Positions 17,511 to 25,906 of a DNA stretch of 63,735 bases are shown here, piece by piece. Below the pieces are notes generated by a model that saw only the letters and a list, made by a program, of their open reading frames with translations, made no database searches and was not told where the DNA came from. The DNA lies in assembly GCF_007004065.1 (NCBI RefSeq), contig NZ_VFSV01000015.1:1-63735 (forward strand), given 5' to 3'. Position numbers and translations under genes: made by a program. This DNA is from Palleronia caenipelagi. GTDB taxonomy: Bacteria > Pseudomonadota > Alphaproteobacteria > Rhodobacterales > Rhodobacteraceae. Numbering within the stretch: the stretch's first letter is position 1; every line of letters begins with the position of its first letter.

Positions 17511-18611
17511 GTGCTGGACACCCGCAGCGGACAAGCGTTCGTCGAATTCGATCGCGTGCAAAAAAGCTACGATGGCGAAAATCTGGTTGTGAAAGACCTC
17601 AACCTCTCAATCCCCAAGGGCGAGTTTCTGACGATGCTCGGGCCGTCGGGTTCGGGCAAGACCACGTGCCTGATGATGCTGGCCGGGTTCGAGACGGCGA
17701 CCTACGGCGAGATCCGCCTCGACGGGCAGGAGATCAACAACATCCCACCGCATAAGCGCGGCATCGGTATGGTCTTCCAGAACTACGCTCTGTTTCCGCA
17801 CATGACGGTGGCCGAAAACCTCGCCTTTCCGCTCGAAGTGCGGAAGATGGGCAAATCTGAGCGCGACGAGAAGATCAAGCGCGCCCTCGACATGGTGCAG
17901 ATGGGGGCCTTCGGGGGCCGTCGCCCGGCGCAGCTTTCGGGGGGGCAGCAGCAGCGGATCGCCTTGGCCCGCGCGCTGGTGTTCGAGCCGGAACTGGTGC
18001 TGATGGATGAACCGCTCGGCGCGCTCGATAAGCAACTGCGCGAGAGCCTGCAATTCGAGATCACCAATCTGGCCCATGAACTCGGCATCACCGTGGTCTA
18101 TGTGACCCACGACCAGACCGAGGCCCTGACCATGTCCGACCGGGTCGCCGTGTTCGATGACGGCCGCATCCAGCAGCTCGCCCCGCCCGATGAGCTTTAT
18201 GAGCAGCCGCAGAACAGTTTCGTGGCCCAGTTCATCGGTGAGAACAACACGTTGGCCGGTAAGGTGACGCAGCTCTCGGGTGATCGCTGCGTGGTGCAGC
18301 TCGATGGCACTGGCGAAGAAATCGACGCCATGCCGGTGAATGTGAACAATGTGGGCGATCAGACGCTCGTTTCGATCCGGCCCGAGCGCGTGGAATTTAA
18401 CCCCGAGCTTGGCCCGGACGCCCATACACTCGATGCCGAAGTGCTCGAATTCATCTATATGGGCGACGTGTTCCGCACCCGTCTGCGGGTCGCCGGACGC
18501 GATGACTTCATCGCCAAGACCCGCAACCGCGCCGATCAGCACCGCTTCCAAAAGGGTGATAAGGTCAAGATTGGATGGTTGCCTCAGGATTGCCGGGCGC
18601 TCGATCACTGA
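17511..18611 (+). CDS. potA: ABC transporter ATP-binding protein, polyamine (PotA) type
   Basis: 366 residues from GTG 17511, preceded by AGGGAGAG. It has Walker A GPSGSGKT, the Q-loop in MVFQNYALFPHMT, signature LSGGQQQ, Walker B LVLMDEP and the H-loop VTHDQ, then a C-terminal TOBE domain with SIRPERVEF. It powers import by the adjacent permeases. The 300 bases upstream hold no gene: a T-run near 17272 past the tRNA, short hairpins and an AT-rich stretch (17370-17430) that may be the promoter. The PotA label is by class; related importers carry other substrates. Confidence 0.88.
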   Translation: MLDTRSGQAFVEFDRVQKSYDGENLVVKDLNLSIPKGEFLTMLGPSGSGKTTCLMMLAGFETATYGEIRLDGQEINNIPPHKRGIGMVFQNYALFPHMTVAENLAFPLEVRKMGKSERDEKIKRALDMVQMGAFGGRRPAQLSGGQQQRIALARALVFEPELVLMDEPLGALDKQLRESLQFEITNLAHELGITVVYVTHDQTEALTMSDRVAVFDDGRIQQLAPPDELYEQPQNSFVAQFIGENNTLAGKVTQLSGDRCVVQLDGTGEEIDAMPVNVNNVGDQTLVSIRPERVEFNPELGPDAHTLDAEVLEFIYMGDVFRTRLRVAGRDDFIAKTRNRADQHRFQKGDKVKIGWLPQDCRALDH

Positions 18612-18689
18612 GCGTCTGAGCCATGAGCCCGGCGGGTCGCCCAGCCTGCCGGGAGCTACGAACAAGGGTATCCTAACAAGGAGAGAAAC

Positions 18690-19808
18690 GTGAAAATTCA
18701 GACTCTTATGATGAGCTCCGCCGCGTTCGCGGTTGCCGCTACCGGTGCTTTCGCTGATGGCCATGGCAACATGTCCAACGAGATGACTGTGGTGTCGTGG
18801 GGCGGCGCCTACCAGTCCAGCCAGGACAACGCCTACGTGAAACCTTACGTCGAGGCGAACCCCGACGTGAGCGTCACCTGGGACGAGTCCTCCGCTGAGG
18901 CCGTCGCCAAGCTGCGCGCCATGAACGAGGCCGGTAACATCACCTGGGACCTCGTGGACGTGGTGGCCTCCGACGCCATTCGTCTCTGCGACGAAGGTCT
19001 GGCGATGGAAATCGACCATGACGAAGTGCTCGCGGCCGCGCCCGATGGCACCTCCGCCAGCGACGATTTCGGCGATCTGATCGTCTCCGACTGCTTCATC
19101 CCGCAGATCGTGTATTCCACCACCGTTGGCTATCGCACCGATGCCGAGGGCTGGAACGGCACGCCCGAGTCGATCTGCGCCATCTGGGATATGGAGAACT
19201 TCCCGGGTCAGCGGAGCCTTGAGAAGCGTCCAATCGGCAACCTCGAATGGGCCCTGCTCTGCGATGGCGTGGCTAAGGAAGACATTTACGACGTGCTGGA
19301 GACCGACGAAGGTCAGGACCAGGCCTTTGCCAAGCTCAGCGAGATCAAGGACCAGGTGGTCTGGTGGACCGCTGGCGCCGACACGCCGCAGTTGCTGGCC
19401 GATGGCGAAGTCGTCATGGGTTCGACCTATAACGGCCGTCTGTTCAGCCTGATTGCCGAGCAGAACCAGCCGGTTGCCATGCTCTGGGACGCGCAGGTCT
19501 TCGACCTTGACGGCTGGATCATCCCCGCTGGTCTGTCTGATGAGAAACTGGCCCGCGTGAAGGACTTCCTGAACTTCGCCACTGACACCCAGCGTCTGGC
19601 CGACCAGTCCAAGTACATCTCCTACGGCCCGGCCCGTATGTCCTCGGCTCCGCTTGTCAGCACCCATGCCGATCTCGGCATCGAAATGGCGCCGCACATG
19701 CCGACCGACCCGGCCAACGCGACCAACACCTTCCTCTACAACTATGAGTGGTGGGCTGATTATCGCGACGATCTGGACGCCAAGTTCCAGGCCTGGCTGA
19801 CCCAGTAA
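18690..19808 (+). CDS. ABC transporter periplasmic polyamine-type binding protein
   Basis: 372 residues from GTG 18690 with AAGGAGAG just upstream. The signal peptide ends near residue 22 (ATGAFADGHG). The mature start NEMTVVSWGGAYQSSQDNAY is typical of the PotD/PotF class (COG0687), as are the GSTYNGRLFSL and WIIPAGLSDE segments. It captures the substrate in the periplasm for the PotB/PotC-like permeases downstream. An inverted repeat at 19831-19854 follows the stop and may raise the level of this protein relative to the membrane genes. The exact substrate is not evident. Confidence 0.88.
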   Translation: MKIQTLMMSSAAFAVAATGAFADGHGNMSNEMTVVSWGGAYQSSQDNAYVKPYVEANPDVSVTWDESSAEAVAKLRAMNEAGNITWDLVDVVASDAIRLCDEGLAMEIDHDEVLAAAPDGTSASDDFGDLIVSDCFIPQIVYSTTVGYRTDAEGWNGTPESICAIWDMENFPGQRSLEKRPIGNLEWALLCDGVAKEDIYDVLETDEGQDQAFAKLSEIKDQVVWWTAGADTPQLLADGEVVMGSTYNGRLFSLIAEQNQPVAMLWDAQVFDLDGWIIPAGLSDEKLARVKDFLNFATDTQRLADQSKYISYGPARMSSAPLVSTHADLGIEMAPHMPTDPANATNTFLYNYEWWADYRDDLDAKFQAWLTQ

Positions 19809-19830
19809 GGTCTGCGACCCAAAGCAAAAG

Positions 19831-19854
19831 GGGCGGGCCCGAGTGGCCCGTCCC
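19831..19854 (+). terminator. Intra-operon hairpin after the binding-protein gene
   Basis: Stem GGGCGGGCC with GGCCCGTCCC (one bulged T), loop CGAGT, between the binding-protein stop (19808) and the DUF1330 start (19884). There is no U-tract, so it is better read as an mRNA-stabilising or partial-termination hairpin, common after periplasmic binding-protein genes. Confidence 0.55.
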
Positions 19855-19883
19855 GACCCCCACCCACTGGCGAAAGACCGACC

Positions 19884-20174
19884 ATGCCCAAAGGATACAT
19901 CATCGGCCATATCCGGGTGACGGACCCGGAGGGTTATCCCGAATATGTTCAGAAAGACACGCCGATCCTGCAGGCCCATGGTGCGCGCTTCATCGTCCGG
20001 GGCGGGCAGTCGGAGACGCCTGAGGGAGAAGAAATGGGCCGCCACGTGGTGATCGAATTTGACAGCTACGAGGCCGCCAAAGCCGCCTATAACGATCCGG
20101 AGTATCAGGCCGTCGCCGAGATCCGCCGCCGCTGTGCGGAGAGCACCATCATTCTGGTCGAAGGCACCGACTGA
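19884..20174 (+). CDS. DUF1330 domain protein
   Basis: 96 residues covering one complete DUF1330 domain of the dimeric alpha/beta-barrel type. It starts GYIIGHIRVTDPEGYPEY and contains the conserved RGG (FIVRGGQSE) and FDSYEAAKAAYNDPEYQ segments. The family's biochemical role is unknown. It sits inside the polyamine-type ABC operon, between the binding protein and the permeases. It therefore may act on, or sense, the imported compound. The start follows GAAAGACC and is the only plausible one. Confidence 0.85.
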   Translation: MPKGYIIGHIRVTDPEGYPEYVQKDTPILQAHGARFIVRGGQSETPEGEEMGRHVVIEFDSYEAAKAAYNDPEYQAVAEIRRRCAESTIILVEGTD

Positions 20175-20218
20175 GCGCGACCGGATATCCGGCGCGCGCA
20201 GGGGAGGACAAAAGAACA

Positions 20219-21850
20219 ATGAGCAGCGCAGACATGCAGCAGACAGACGGTCCAATGCTGGCCGCCGACGGCACGCCGTTGAAGAAATCCCTGAGCCGGG
20301 CGCTCCGGGCGCAGAAGATCCGGGCGCTGTTACTGATCGCACCGCTGCTCCTGTTCATCGTGATCACTTTCATCGCGCCGATTGCGGACATGCTGTTTCG
20401 GTCCGTGCAGAACGACATCGTGTCGGAAACGCTCCCGCGCACTGTGGTTGAGCTTGACCGCTGGGAAGGCGGAGATGCGCCGGACGAGCAGACCTTTACC
20501 GCGCTGGCCAAGGATCTGGCCGTCGCGACAGAGCTGAAAACCCACACTCGCCTAGGCTCCCGCCTCAATTATGAGACCACCGGGGTCTCCTCCTTGTTCC
20601 GCAAGTCGGGCCGTAAGGTCGACGAGGTTGGCGAAGTCTATCAGGACCAGTTCGAAGACCTGAACGAAGCCTGGGAAGAGCCCGCGACGTGGGTGGGCCT
20701 CATGGCCGATCCGGACTGGATCTCGGGTCAGGCCAATGCCGAAGGGGCCGGATCTCCCTTCCTGATCTCCCCTGTCGCGCAGCAGGCCTTGCCCGAGACG
20801 GCACGCATGTACAGCCAGTTTGCCACCGTCATCCAGACCGAGGATGCGGACAACCCGGCCCAAGAAAAGCCCTGGGCCATCGTCTATCAGGCGCTTTACG
20901 AGGACCTGAGCGGTGGCGCTGATGCGGCGGCGTTCTATGACGGTGACTTGGTGGCACTCATCACCGAAGCACAAGGCGCAGTCGGCGGTTTCGAGACCCA
21001 GCCGGTTCGCGAGTTCTTCCTCGACGAGATTGACGAAGACTGGGCCGATCCGCAGATCTGGGGCACCATCGAAGCGTTCTCCAGCCCCTACACGGCCGGT
21101 TATTTCCTTTCGGCCATCGACTTCCAGCTGACCCCTGACGGCGTGTCGCTGCGTCCCGATGATGAGCGGGTTTACGGCACCCTGTTCTGGCGGACCTTCA
21201 AGATGTCGATGATCATCATGGTCAGCTGCATCCTGCTGGGCTACCCGATCTCCTTTCTGCTCTCGAACCTGCCCCTGCGCACCTCGAACCTGTTGCTGAT
21301 TCTCGTGCTGCTGCCCTTCTGGACCTCGCTTCTCGTCCGAACCTCGGCGTGGAAAGCGCTTTTGCAGAATGAGGGCGTGATCAACGATCTGCTGGTCTGG
21401 TCGGGGCTCATTTCCGATGCCGGGCGACTGGCGCTGATCAACAACCAGACGGGCACGATCATTGCCATGACGCATATCCTGCTGCCTTTCATGATCCTGC
21501 CGCTCTATTCGGTGATGAAGACCATCCCTCCCTATTACGTGCGCGCCGCCAAATCGCTGGGCGCGAGCAACTGGACGGCCTTCTGGCGGGTCTACTTCCC
21601 GCAGTCAGTGCCGGGCATTGGCGCGGGCTGCATCCTCGTCTTCATCCTCGCCATCGGCTACTACATCACCCCGGCCATTGTCGGCGGCACGGACGGTATC
21701 TTTATCTCGAACCGGATCGCCTACCACATCTCGTCCTCGCTGAACTGGGGTCTGGCGGCGGCGCTGGGGACCATCCTGCTCGTGGTCGTGCTGCTACTCT
21801 ACTACATCTACGACCGCATCGTCGGCATCGACAACGTGAGCCTGGGATAA
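20219..21850 (+). CDS. ABC transporter permease, PotB type, with a large inserted loop
   Basis: 543 residues, against roughly 280-320 for ordinary PotB. The first membrane helix is at about residues 37-58. A long hydrophilic stretch (about 60-320), presumably periplasmic, separates it from the remaining five helices. The coupling loop that contacts the ATPase is recognisable as YVRAAKSLGASNWTAFWRVYFPQ. The inserted stretch is acidic, with several Trp-Glu and Asp-rich patches; I do not recognise it as a known domain. GGGGAGG lies about 13 bases before the ATG. It forms the membrane channel with the next gene. Confidence 0.85.
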   Translation: MSSADMQQTDGPMLAADGTPLKKSLSRALRAQKIRALLLIAPLLLFIVITFIAPIADMLFRSVQNDIVSETLPRTVVELDRWEGGDAPDEQTFTALAKDLAVATELKTHTRLGSRLNYETTGVSSLFRKSGRKVDEVGEVYQDQFEDLNEAWEEPATWVGLMADPDWISGQANAEGAGSPFLISPVAQQALPETARMYSQFATVIQTEDADNPAQEKPWAIVYQALYEDLSGGADAAAFYDGDLVALITEAQGAVGGFETQPVREFFLDEIDEDWADPQIWGTIEAFSSPYTAGYFLSAIDFQLTPDGVSLRPDDERVYGTLFWRTFKMSMIIMVSCILLGYPISFLLSNLPLRTSNLLLILVLLPFWTSLLVRTSAWKALLQNEGVINDLLVWSGLISDAGRLALINNQTGTIIAMTHILLPFMILPLYSVMKTIPPYYVRAAKSLGASNWTAFWRVYFPQSVPGIGAGCILVFILAIGYYITPAIVGGTDGIFISNRIAYHISSSLNWGLAAALGTILLVVVLLLYYIYDRIVGIDNVSLG

Positions 21851-21860
21851 GGAGACGACC

Positions 21861-22712
21861 ATGGAATTGCCCCCCTATGCCACGCTCGGACAGAAGGTCT
21901 GGCACTACACGTTCCTCGTGATCTGTGGCCTGATCTTCTTCTTCCTGATCGCGCCGATCCTCATCATCATCCCGCTCAGCTTCAACGCGGAGAACTTCTT
22001 TACCTTTACGCCCGGGATGCTGGCTTTGGAGGCGGATGCCTACTCGCTGAAGCACTACGAGGACTTCTTTACTAATCCGTCCTGGCAATCGGCGATGTGG
22101 AACTCGATCAAAATCGCCCCCGTGGCGACCCTATTGTCGGTTTCGTTGGGTACGCTCGCGGCGGTGGGCTTGTCGCAACCCCACGTGCCGTTCCGTCGTG
22201 CGATCATGGCGATCCTGATCTCGCCGATGATCGTGCCCCTGATCATCTCGGCGGCCGGCATGTATTTCTTCTACAGCCGGATCGGGATGCAGGGCACCTA
22301 TTGGGGTGTGGTGCTGGCCCACGCCGCTCTGGGCATCCCCTTTGTCATCATCACGGTGACGGCGACGCTGGTGGGCTTTGACAACTCCCTGACCCGGGCT
22401 TCCGCCAATCTCGGCGCGGATCCGGTGCGGACCTTTTTCAAGGTCCAGATGCCGCTGATCCTGCCCGGGGTGATCTCTGGTGGCCTCTTTGCCTTTATCA
22501 CGTCTTTTGACGAGGTTGTGGTGGTGCTGTTTGTCGGCTCCGCGGGTCAGAAGACGCTACCCTGGCAGATGTTCATCGGCCTGCGCGAGCAAATCTCGCC
22601 GACTATTCTCGCGGTGGCGACGATCCTCGTGGTGATCTCCATCGGCCTGCTGACGACCGTGGAAATCCTGCGCCGCCGGTCCGAGCGGCTTCGGGGCATG
22701 AGCCCCGGCTGA
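21861..22712 (+). CDS. ABC transporter permease, PotC type
   Basis: 283 residues and six predicted membrane helices, the usual PotC size. The N-terminal helix is VICGLIFFFLIAPILIIIPL; the EAA-type coupling loop is NLGADPVRTFFKVQMPLILPG. It starts 10 bases after the PotB-type stop, with AAGGAG upstream. Past its stop, an inverted repeat (gcgggacaa at 22733 and ttgtcccgc at 22762) may end the operon from both sides, because the next gene converges on it. Confidence 0.88.
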   Translation: MELPPYATLGQKVWHYTFLVICGLIFFFLIAPILIIIPLSFNAENFFTFTPGMLALEADAYSLKHYEDFFTNPSWQSAMWNSIKIAPVATLLSVSLGTLAAVGLSQPHVPFRRAIMAILISPMIVPLIISAAGMYFFYSRIGMQGTYWGVVLAHAALGIPFVIITVTATLVGFDNSLTRASANLGADPVRTFFKVQMPLILPGVISGGLFAFITSFDEVVVVLFVGSAGQKTLPWQMFIGLREQISPTILAVATILVVISIGLLTTVEILRRRSERLRGMSPG

Positions 22713-22732
22713 TCCGTCTTTTGCGAGCACTG

Positions 22733-22770
22733 CGGGACAAAGAACGCACCAACGGTCGCCTTGTCCCGCC
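22733..22770. terminator. Possible bidirectional terminator between ABC operon and spike genes
   Basis: Nine-base inverted repeat gcgggacaa (22733-22741) and ttgtcccgc (22762-22770) with a 20-base loop, located between convergent stop codons at 22712 and 22782. There is no strong T-run on either side. Confidence 0.4.
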
Positions 22771-22781
22771 AGTTGCTCCTG

Positions 22782-23558
22782 TCACAGAGCGTAAAGGCTC
22801 ATCAGATACGACCGAGCGGCGAGAGCTGCGGGCTCAGGCGATACGTGATTGTGGTCGTCGGACACCGGGATGAAAACCACGTCGCCGATGCTGCCTTGCC
22901 ACGACTTGCCGTTTTCCTGACGGGCGTGACCGATGCAGTCGATAAGATAGCCGCCCGGCGACCAAGGGGCGAGATCCACCATGCCCCCGTTGTGCCAGAT
23001 GGAGCACTGCCCCCCCTGCACACGAATTTCGAGCATCGCCCAGGCATTGTCGGCGACCGTGAAACTGCCGCTCGCATGGACCAATACACCCCCTTTGAGA
23101 AAACGGATGGATTTTTCCGTTTCACTGATGTGGATCAACACCGCCCCGGTCGCGCCGTTGCTGGCCCGGTCGTCCTCTCCGAAAAATCGGGCAGTTCCCG
23201 AAGCGGCCGTGTAGATTTTCAGGGGGATCAGGATATGCCCGCCATCCAGATCCAGAGCCGTGGACAGCAACAGTTTTTCGTTGTCTGCCGTGCCGGTTTT
23301 GAAAAGCGTCTCAGATCCCGTCCAAGTGATCTGGCTGCCGGTTGCGTCAGGATAGGAGCCGCCACCGAGACTCGCGACAGTCTGAACGATATTATCCGCA
23401 ACGATCGTCATGTGTGACGGGTCGGACAGGGGAAGATGCAGCAAAATCTCGCCGGCATTTTGACCGTAATGAACGTTGAGTTCCTGATCCACCGGCGGCG
23501 CGCCCCCCTCCGCCGTCGGCATCGTTTGAGCCAGATCGCAGCCAATCGCGATGCGCAT
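22782..23558 (-). CDS. GTA head-spike fibre-like protein (Rcc01080-type)
   Basis: 258 residues from ATG 23558. The frame shares one base with the stop of the spike-base gene (TGATG, 23556-23560), so the two are coupled. Residues 20-120 are beta-rich (ELNVHYGQNAGEILLHLPLS). The second half reads like a jelly-roll/concanavalin-type carbohydrate-binding region (WAMLEIRVQGGQCSIWHNGG). In R. capsulatus the capsid spikes consist of a base (Rcc01079) and a fibre (Rcc01080) that bind the recipient's polysaccharide capsule. The call rests mainly on position next to the base gene and on plausible fold. An alternative is a stand-alone phage-like tail or head fibre. Confidence 0.6.
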   Translation of the reverse strand: MRIAIGCDLAQTMPTAEGGAPPVDQELNVHYGQNAGEILLHLPLSDPSHMTIVADNIVQTVASLGGGSYPDATGSQITWTGSETLFKTGTADNEKLLLSTALDLDGGHILIPLKIYTAASGTARFFGEDDRASNGATGAVLIHISETEKSIRFLKGGVLVHASGSFTVADNAWAMLEIRVQGGQCSIWHNGGMVDLAPWSPGGYLIDCIGHARQENGKSWQGSIGDVVFIPVSDDHNHVSPEPAALAARSYLMSLYAL

Positions 23559-23818
23559 CAGATCATCCCCACAATGCCCGTCGCGGTGGTGCCGGTCGCG
23601 AGAACCCGGGCTACGCGGACCGGGAAAGCCCCGCCTGCCACAACGTAGATTGTCGCGAGGCTGCCACCGACGGTCTCGACCCGGACACTCCCGCTTTGAG
23701 CGACATTCAGCCCACGCACGCAAACCGGCAGCACTGCGGAGTCGTCGGGCGTGATCTCTATGAGTTCTGTGGCGGGGCTTTCGAGGCCACTGGAATAATC
23801 CTTGAAACGATCGGTCAT
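23558..23818 (-). CDS. GTA head-spike base protein (RCAP_Rcc01079 family)
   Basis: 86 residues from ATG 23818 (TTGGAG upstream). The pattern is that of the spike-base family: DYSSGLESPATE near the N-terminus, ITPDDSAVLPVCVRGLNVA, SGSVRVETVGG, and the C-terminal FPVRVARVLATGTTATGI. The family is named after Rcc01079, the base of the head spikes on R. capsulatus gene transfer agent particles. A longer upstream start exists but adds a segment unlike the family. It is the first gene of the spike pair and is divergent from the GDP-mannose gene, with 141 bases between. The main GTA structural cluster is not in the window. Confidence 0.85.
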   Translation of the reverse strand: MTDRFKDYSSGLESPATELIEITPDDSAVLPVCVRGLNVAQSGSVRVETVGGSLATIYVVAGGAFPVRVARVLATGTTATGIVGMI

Positions 23819-23959
23819 GTCAGTCTCCAATTTTTGGCGTGCCTTGGCAAAGGTGGCCAATACAGGGTGAAGGATTTGCAAACTCATCGTGCGCTCAGGG
23901 CAGATGGACCTCGAATCCGAGGGCTGTTACCCTTGGCTCTCACGACGAGGTTGGCGCAC

Positions 23960-25396
23960 ATGCACATCATTCATCCGGTCATTCTCTGCGGCGGATCGGG
24001 CACGCGGCTCTGGCCCCTCTCTCGCAAGAGCTTTCCCAAGCAATTCACTCCAATTCTTGATGGTCGCAGCTTGTTTCAGGCAACAGCCGCGCGGCTGAAT
24101 GGACCCGGCGAAGGCCTCGACTTCGCGGCGCCAGTGGTGGTGACCAACGCCATGTTCCGCTTCGTTGTGACCGAGCAGCTCGTGGGCGAAGGCATTGATC
24201 CCGGTGCGATCCTGATCGAGCCTGAGGGCCGAAATACGGCGCCTGCTATCTGCGCCGCCGCTCTCTTTCTTTCCCGGACGGATCCCGATGCGCTGATGCT
24301 CGTAGCGCCCTCCGACCATCTGATCCCCGATGACCGGGCGTTGAGGTCGGCGGTGGCTGAAGGAGTCCCATCGGCCCTGTCGGGGCATCTGACGCTATTC
24401 GGGATCAGGCCCACAAGACCTGAGACAGGCTATGGATATCTGGAGCTTGCCGCCGCTGCCGAAGGTCCGACGCCTCTCCGACGTTTCGTCGAGAAGCCCG
24501 ATGCCGAGACAGCCGCCCGCCTGATCGACGACGGCCAACATCTCTGGAATGCCGGTATCTTTCTGTTCCGCGCCAGTGATATCCTGGCCGCTTTCGAGAC
24601 TCACGCGCCCGAGGTCCTCGCTGCTGTCCGGGAGGCGGTTGAACAGGCCGAGGTCGATCTGGGTTTCCTCCGCCTCGCGCCGGAGCCATGGAGCCGCGCC
24701 CCGGATATTTCCGTCGATTACGCGGTGATGGAGCGGTCTGCGGGCCTCCACGTGGTCCCTTATGACAGCGACTGGTCGGATCTGGGAGGCTGGGACGCGA
24801 TCTGGAGCGTTCTGGACAAGGACGCTGCCGGGAACGCAATTTCGAACCATGCGACCGCGATTGATTGTACTGACACGCTGTTGCGTTCCGAGTCGCAGGA
24901 CGTAGAGCTCGTGGGCATCGGGTTATCTGACATGATCGCCGTGGCGATGAACGACGCGGTACTGGTCGCGCCCATGGATCGCGCGCAGGAGGTCAAGGAT
25001 GCCGTGGCCGCGCTAAAGGCAAAGGGCGCCGGGCAGGCGACGACATTCCCCGTCGATCACCGTCCATGGGGCTGGTTCCAGAGCCTCGTGGTCCGCGATC
25101 GCTTCCAGGTGAAGCGCATCCACGTTCATCCCGGCGGGGCACTGTCCTTGCAGAGCCATTTTCACAGGTCCGAGCATTGGATCGTCGTGCAGGGCACGGC
25201 CAGGGTGACGGTCGATGACGAGGTCAGTCTCCTGTCGGAAAATCAGAGCGTCTATGTCCCGCTGGGGTCTGTGCACCGGCTTGAAAATCCGGGCAAGGTC
25301 CCGATGGTGCTGATTGAGGTGCAGACTGGCAGCTATCTCGGCGAGGACGACATCATTCGTTACGAGGACGTCTACGCCCGCGATGGCGCAGAATGA
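23960..25396 (+). CDS. manC: Mannose-1-phosphate guanylyltransferase / mannose-6-phosphate isomerase
   Basis: 478 residues from ATG 23960, the usual length for the bifunctional type II enzyme. The nucleotidyltransferase domain starts VILCGGSGTRLWPLSRKSFP, with the FVEKPD motif further on. The C-terminal cupin (about 355-470) carries RPWGW and the HVHPGGALSLQSHFHRSEHW isomerase motif. It makes GDP-mannose, a precursor of capsule, exopolysaccharide or lipopolysaccharide. It faces the GTA spike genes across a 141-base divergent region, a suggestive pairing because spikes bind capsule. An upstream frame extension covers the spike gene antisense and was discarded. Confidence 0.93.
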   Translation: MHIIHPVILCGGSGTRLWPLSRKSFPKQFTPILDGRSLFQATAARLNGPGEGLDFAAPVVVTNAMFRFVVTEQLVGEGIDPGAILIEPEGRNTAPAICAAALFLSRTDPDALMLVAPSDHLIPDDRALRSAVAEGVPSALSGHLTLFGIRPTRPETGYGYLELAAAAEGPTPLRRFVEKPDAETAARLIDDGQHLWNAGIFLFRASDILAAFETHAPEVLAAVREAVEQAEVDLGFLRLAPEPWSRAPDISVDYAVMERSAGLHVVPYDSDWSDLGGWDAIWSVLDKDAAGNAISNHATAIDCTDTLLRSESQDVELVGIGLSDMIAVAMNDAVLVAPMDRAQEVKDAVAALKAKGAGQATTFPVDHRPWGWFQSLVVRDRFQVKRIHVHPGGALSLQSHFHRSEHWIVVQGTARVTVDDEVSLLSENQSVYVPLGSVHRLENPGKVPMVLIEVQTGSYLGEDDIIRYEDVYARDGAE

Positions 25397-25402
25397 GGCC
25401 TG

Positions 25403-25906
25403 TCAGACGAGCTCACGAGGGATCACGAAATCGACGACGGTTCCGCTGCGATCCCGGATGTCGGTCCAGCTGTCTGCGCTGAAATCGAGTACCAGTGTCG
25501 CGCATGTGGGGAATCGGCTAAACGCCTCATGCGGGATCGTCGTCGCAGAAAGCTGGCGAACAAGTTCGCACATTCCTGGATTGTGGCCGATCATCTGCAC
25601 GGTTTGTGCCGTTTCGCCAGCCAGATAACAGAGCATATGATCGGGGTCGGCATGATAAAGGCCGGACTCGTAACGCTCCGACACGGTCCGGCCCAGCTCC
25701 GCTGAAATCAGCGACCAGGTCTCCCGAACCCGTGTGGCCGTGGACAGCAGCGCGGTGTCTGGAAGGTAGCCGTGGCGCTTTTGCCAGAGGCCGATCGCGG
25801 GTGCAGACACGTTGCCACGTTCGTTCAGGGGGCGGTCATGATCGGCGAGCCCGGCATGGGACCAGTCAGACTTGGCGTGGCGGGTGAGGATCAGGCGCAG
25901 CGTCAT
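25403..25906 (-). CDS. SixA-type histidine phosphatase
   Basis: 167 residues from ATG 25906. The catalytic RHA motif is in LILTRHAKSDWS, and the second His is in QMIGHNPGMCELV, as in phosphoglycerate-mutase-like SixA proteins. Family members dephosphorylate phosphohistidine on HPt or PTS proteins, or other small phospho-substrates. The start overlaps the stop of the preceding Fe-S protein gene (ATGA, 25903-25906), so it is the third gene of the argB operon. The substrate here is unknown. Confidence 0.85.
   Translation of the reverse strand: MTLRLILTRHAKSDWSHAGLADHDRPLNERGNVSAPAIGLWQKRHGYLPDTALLSTATRVRETWSLISAELGRTVSERYESGLYHADPDHMLCYLAGETAQTVQMIGHNPGMCELVRQLSATTIPHEAFSRFPTCATLVLDFSADSWTDIRDRSGTVVDFVIPRELV

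Noticed and set aside
17607-20342. Open frame of 911 codons on the minus strand
   Set aside because: It is fully antisense to the ABC ATPase, binding-protein and DUF1330 genes, whose families are clear. It has no recognisable domain and arises from GC-rich codon bias in the real genes.
20552-21475. Open frame of 307 codons on the minus strand
   Set aside because: It is antisense to the PotB-type permease, with no domain or start signal.
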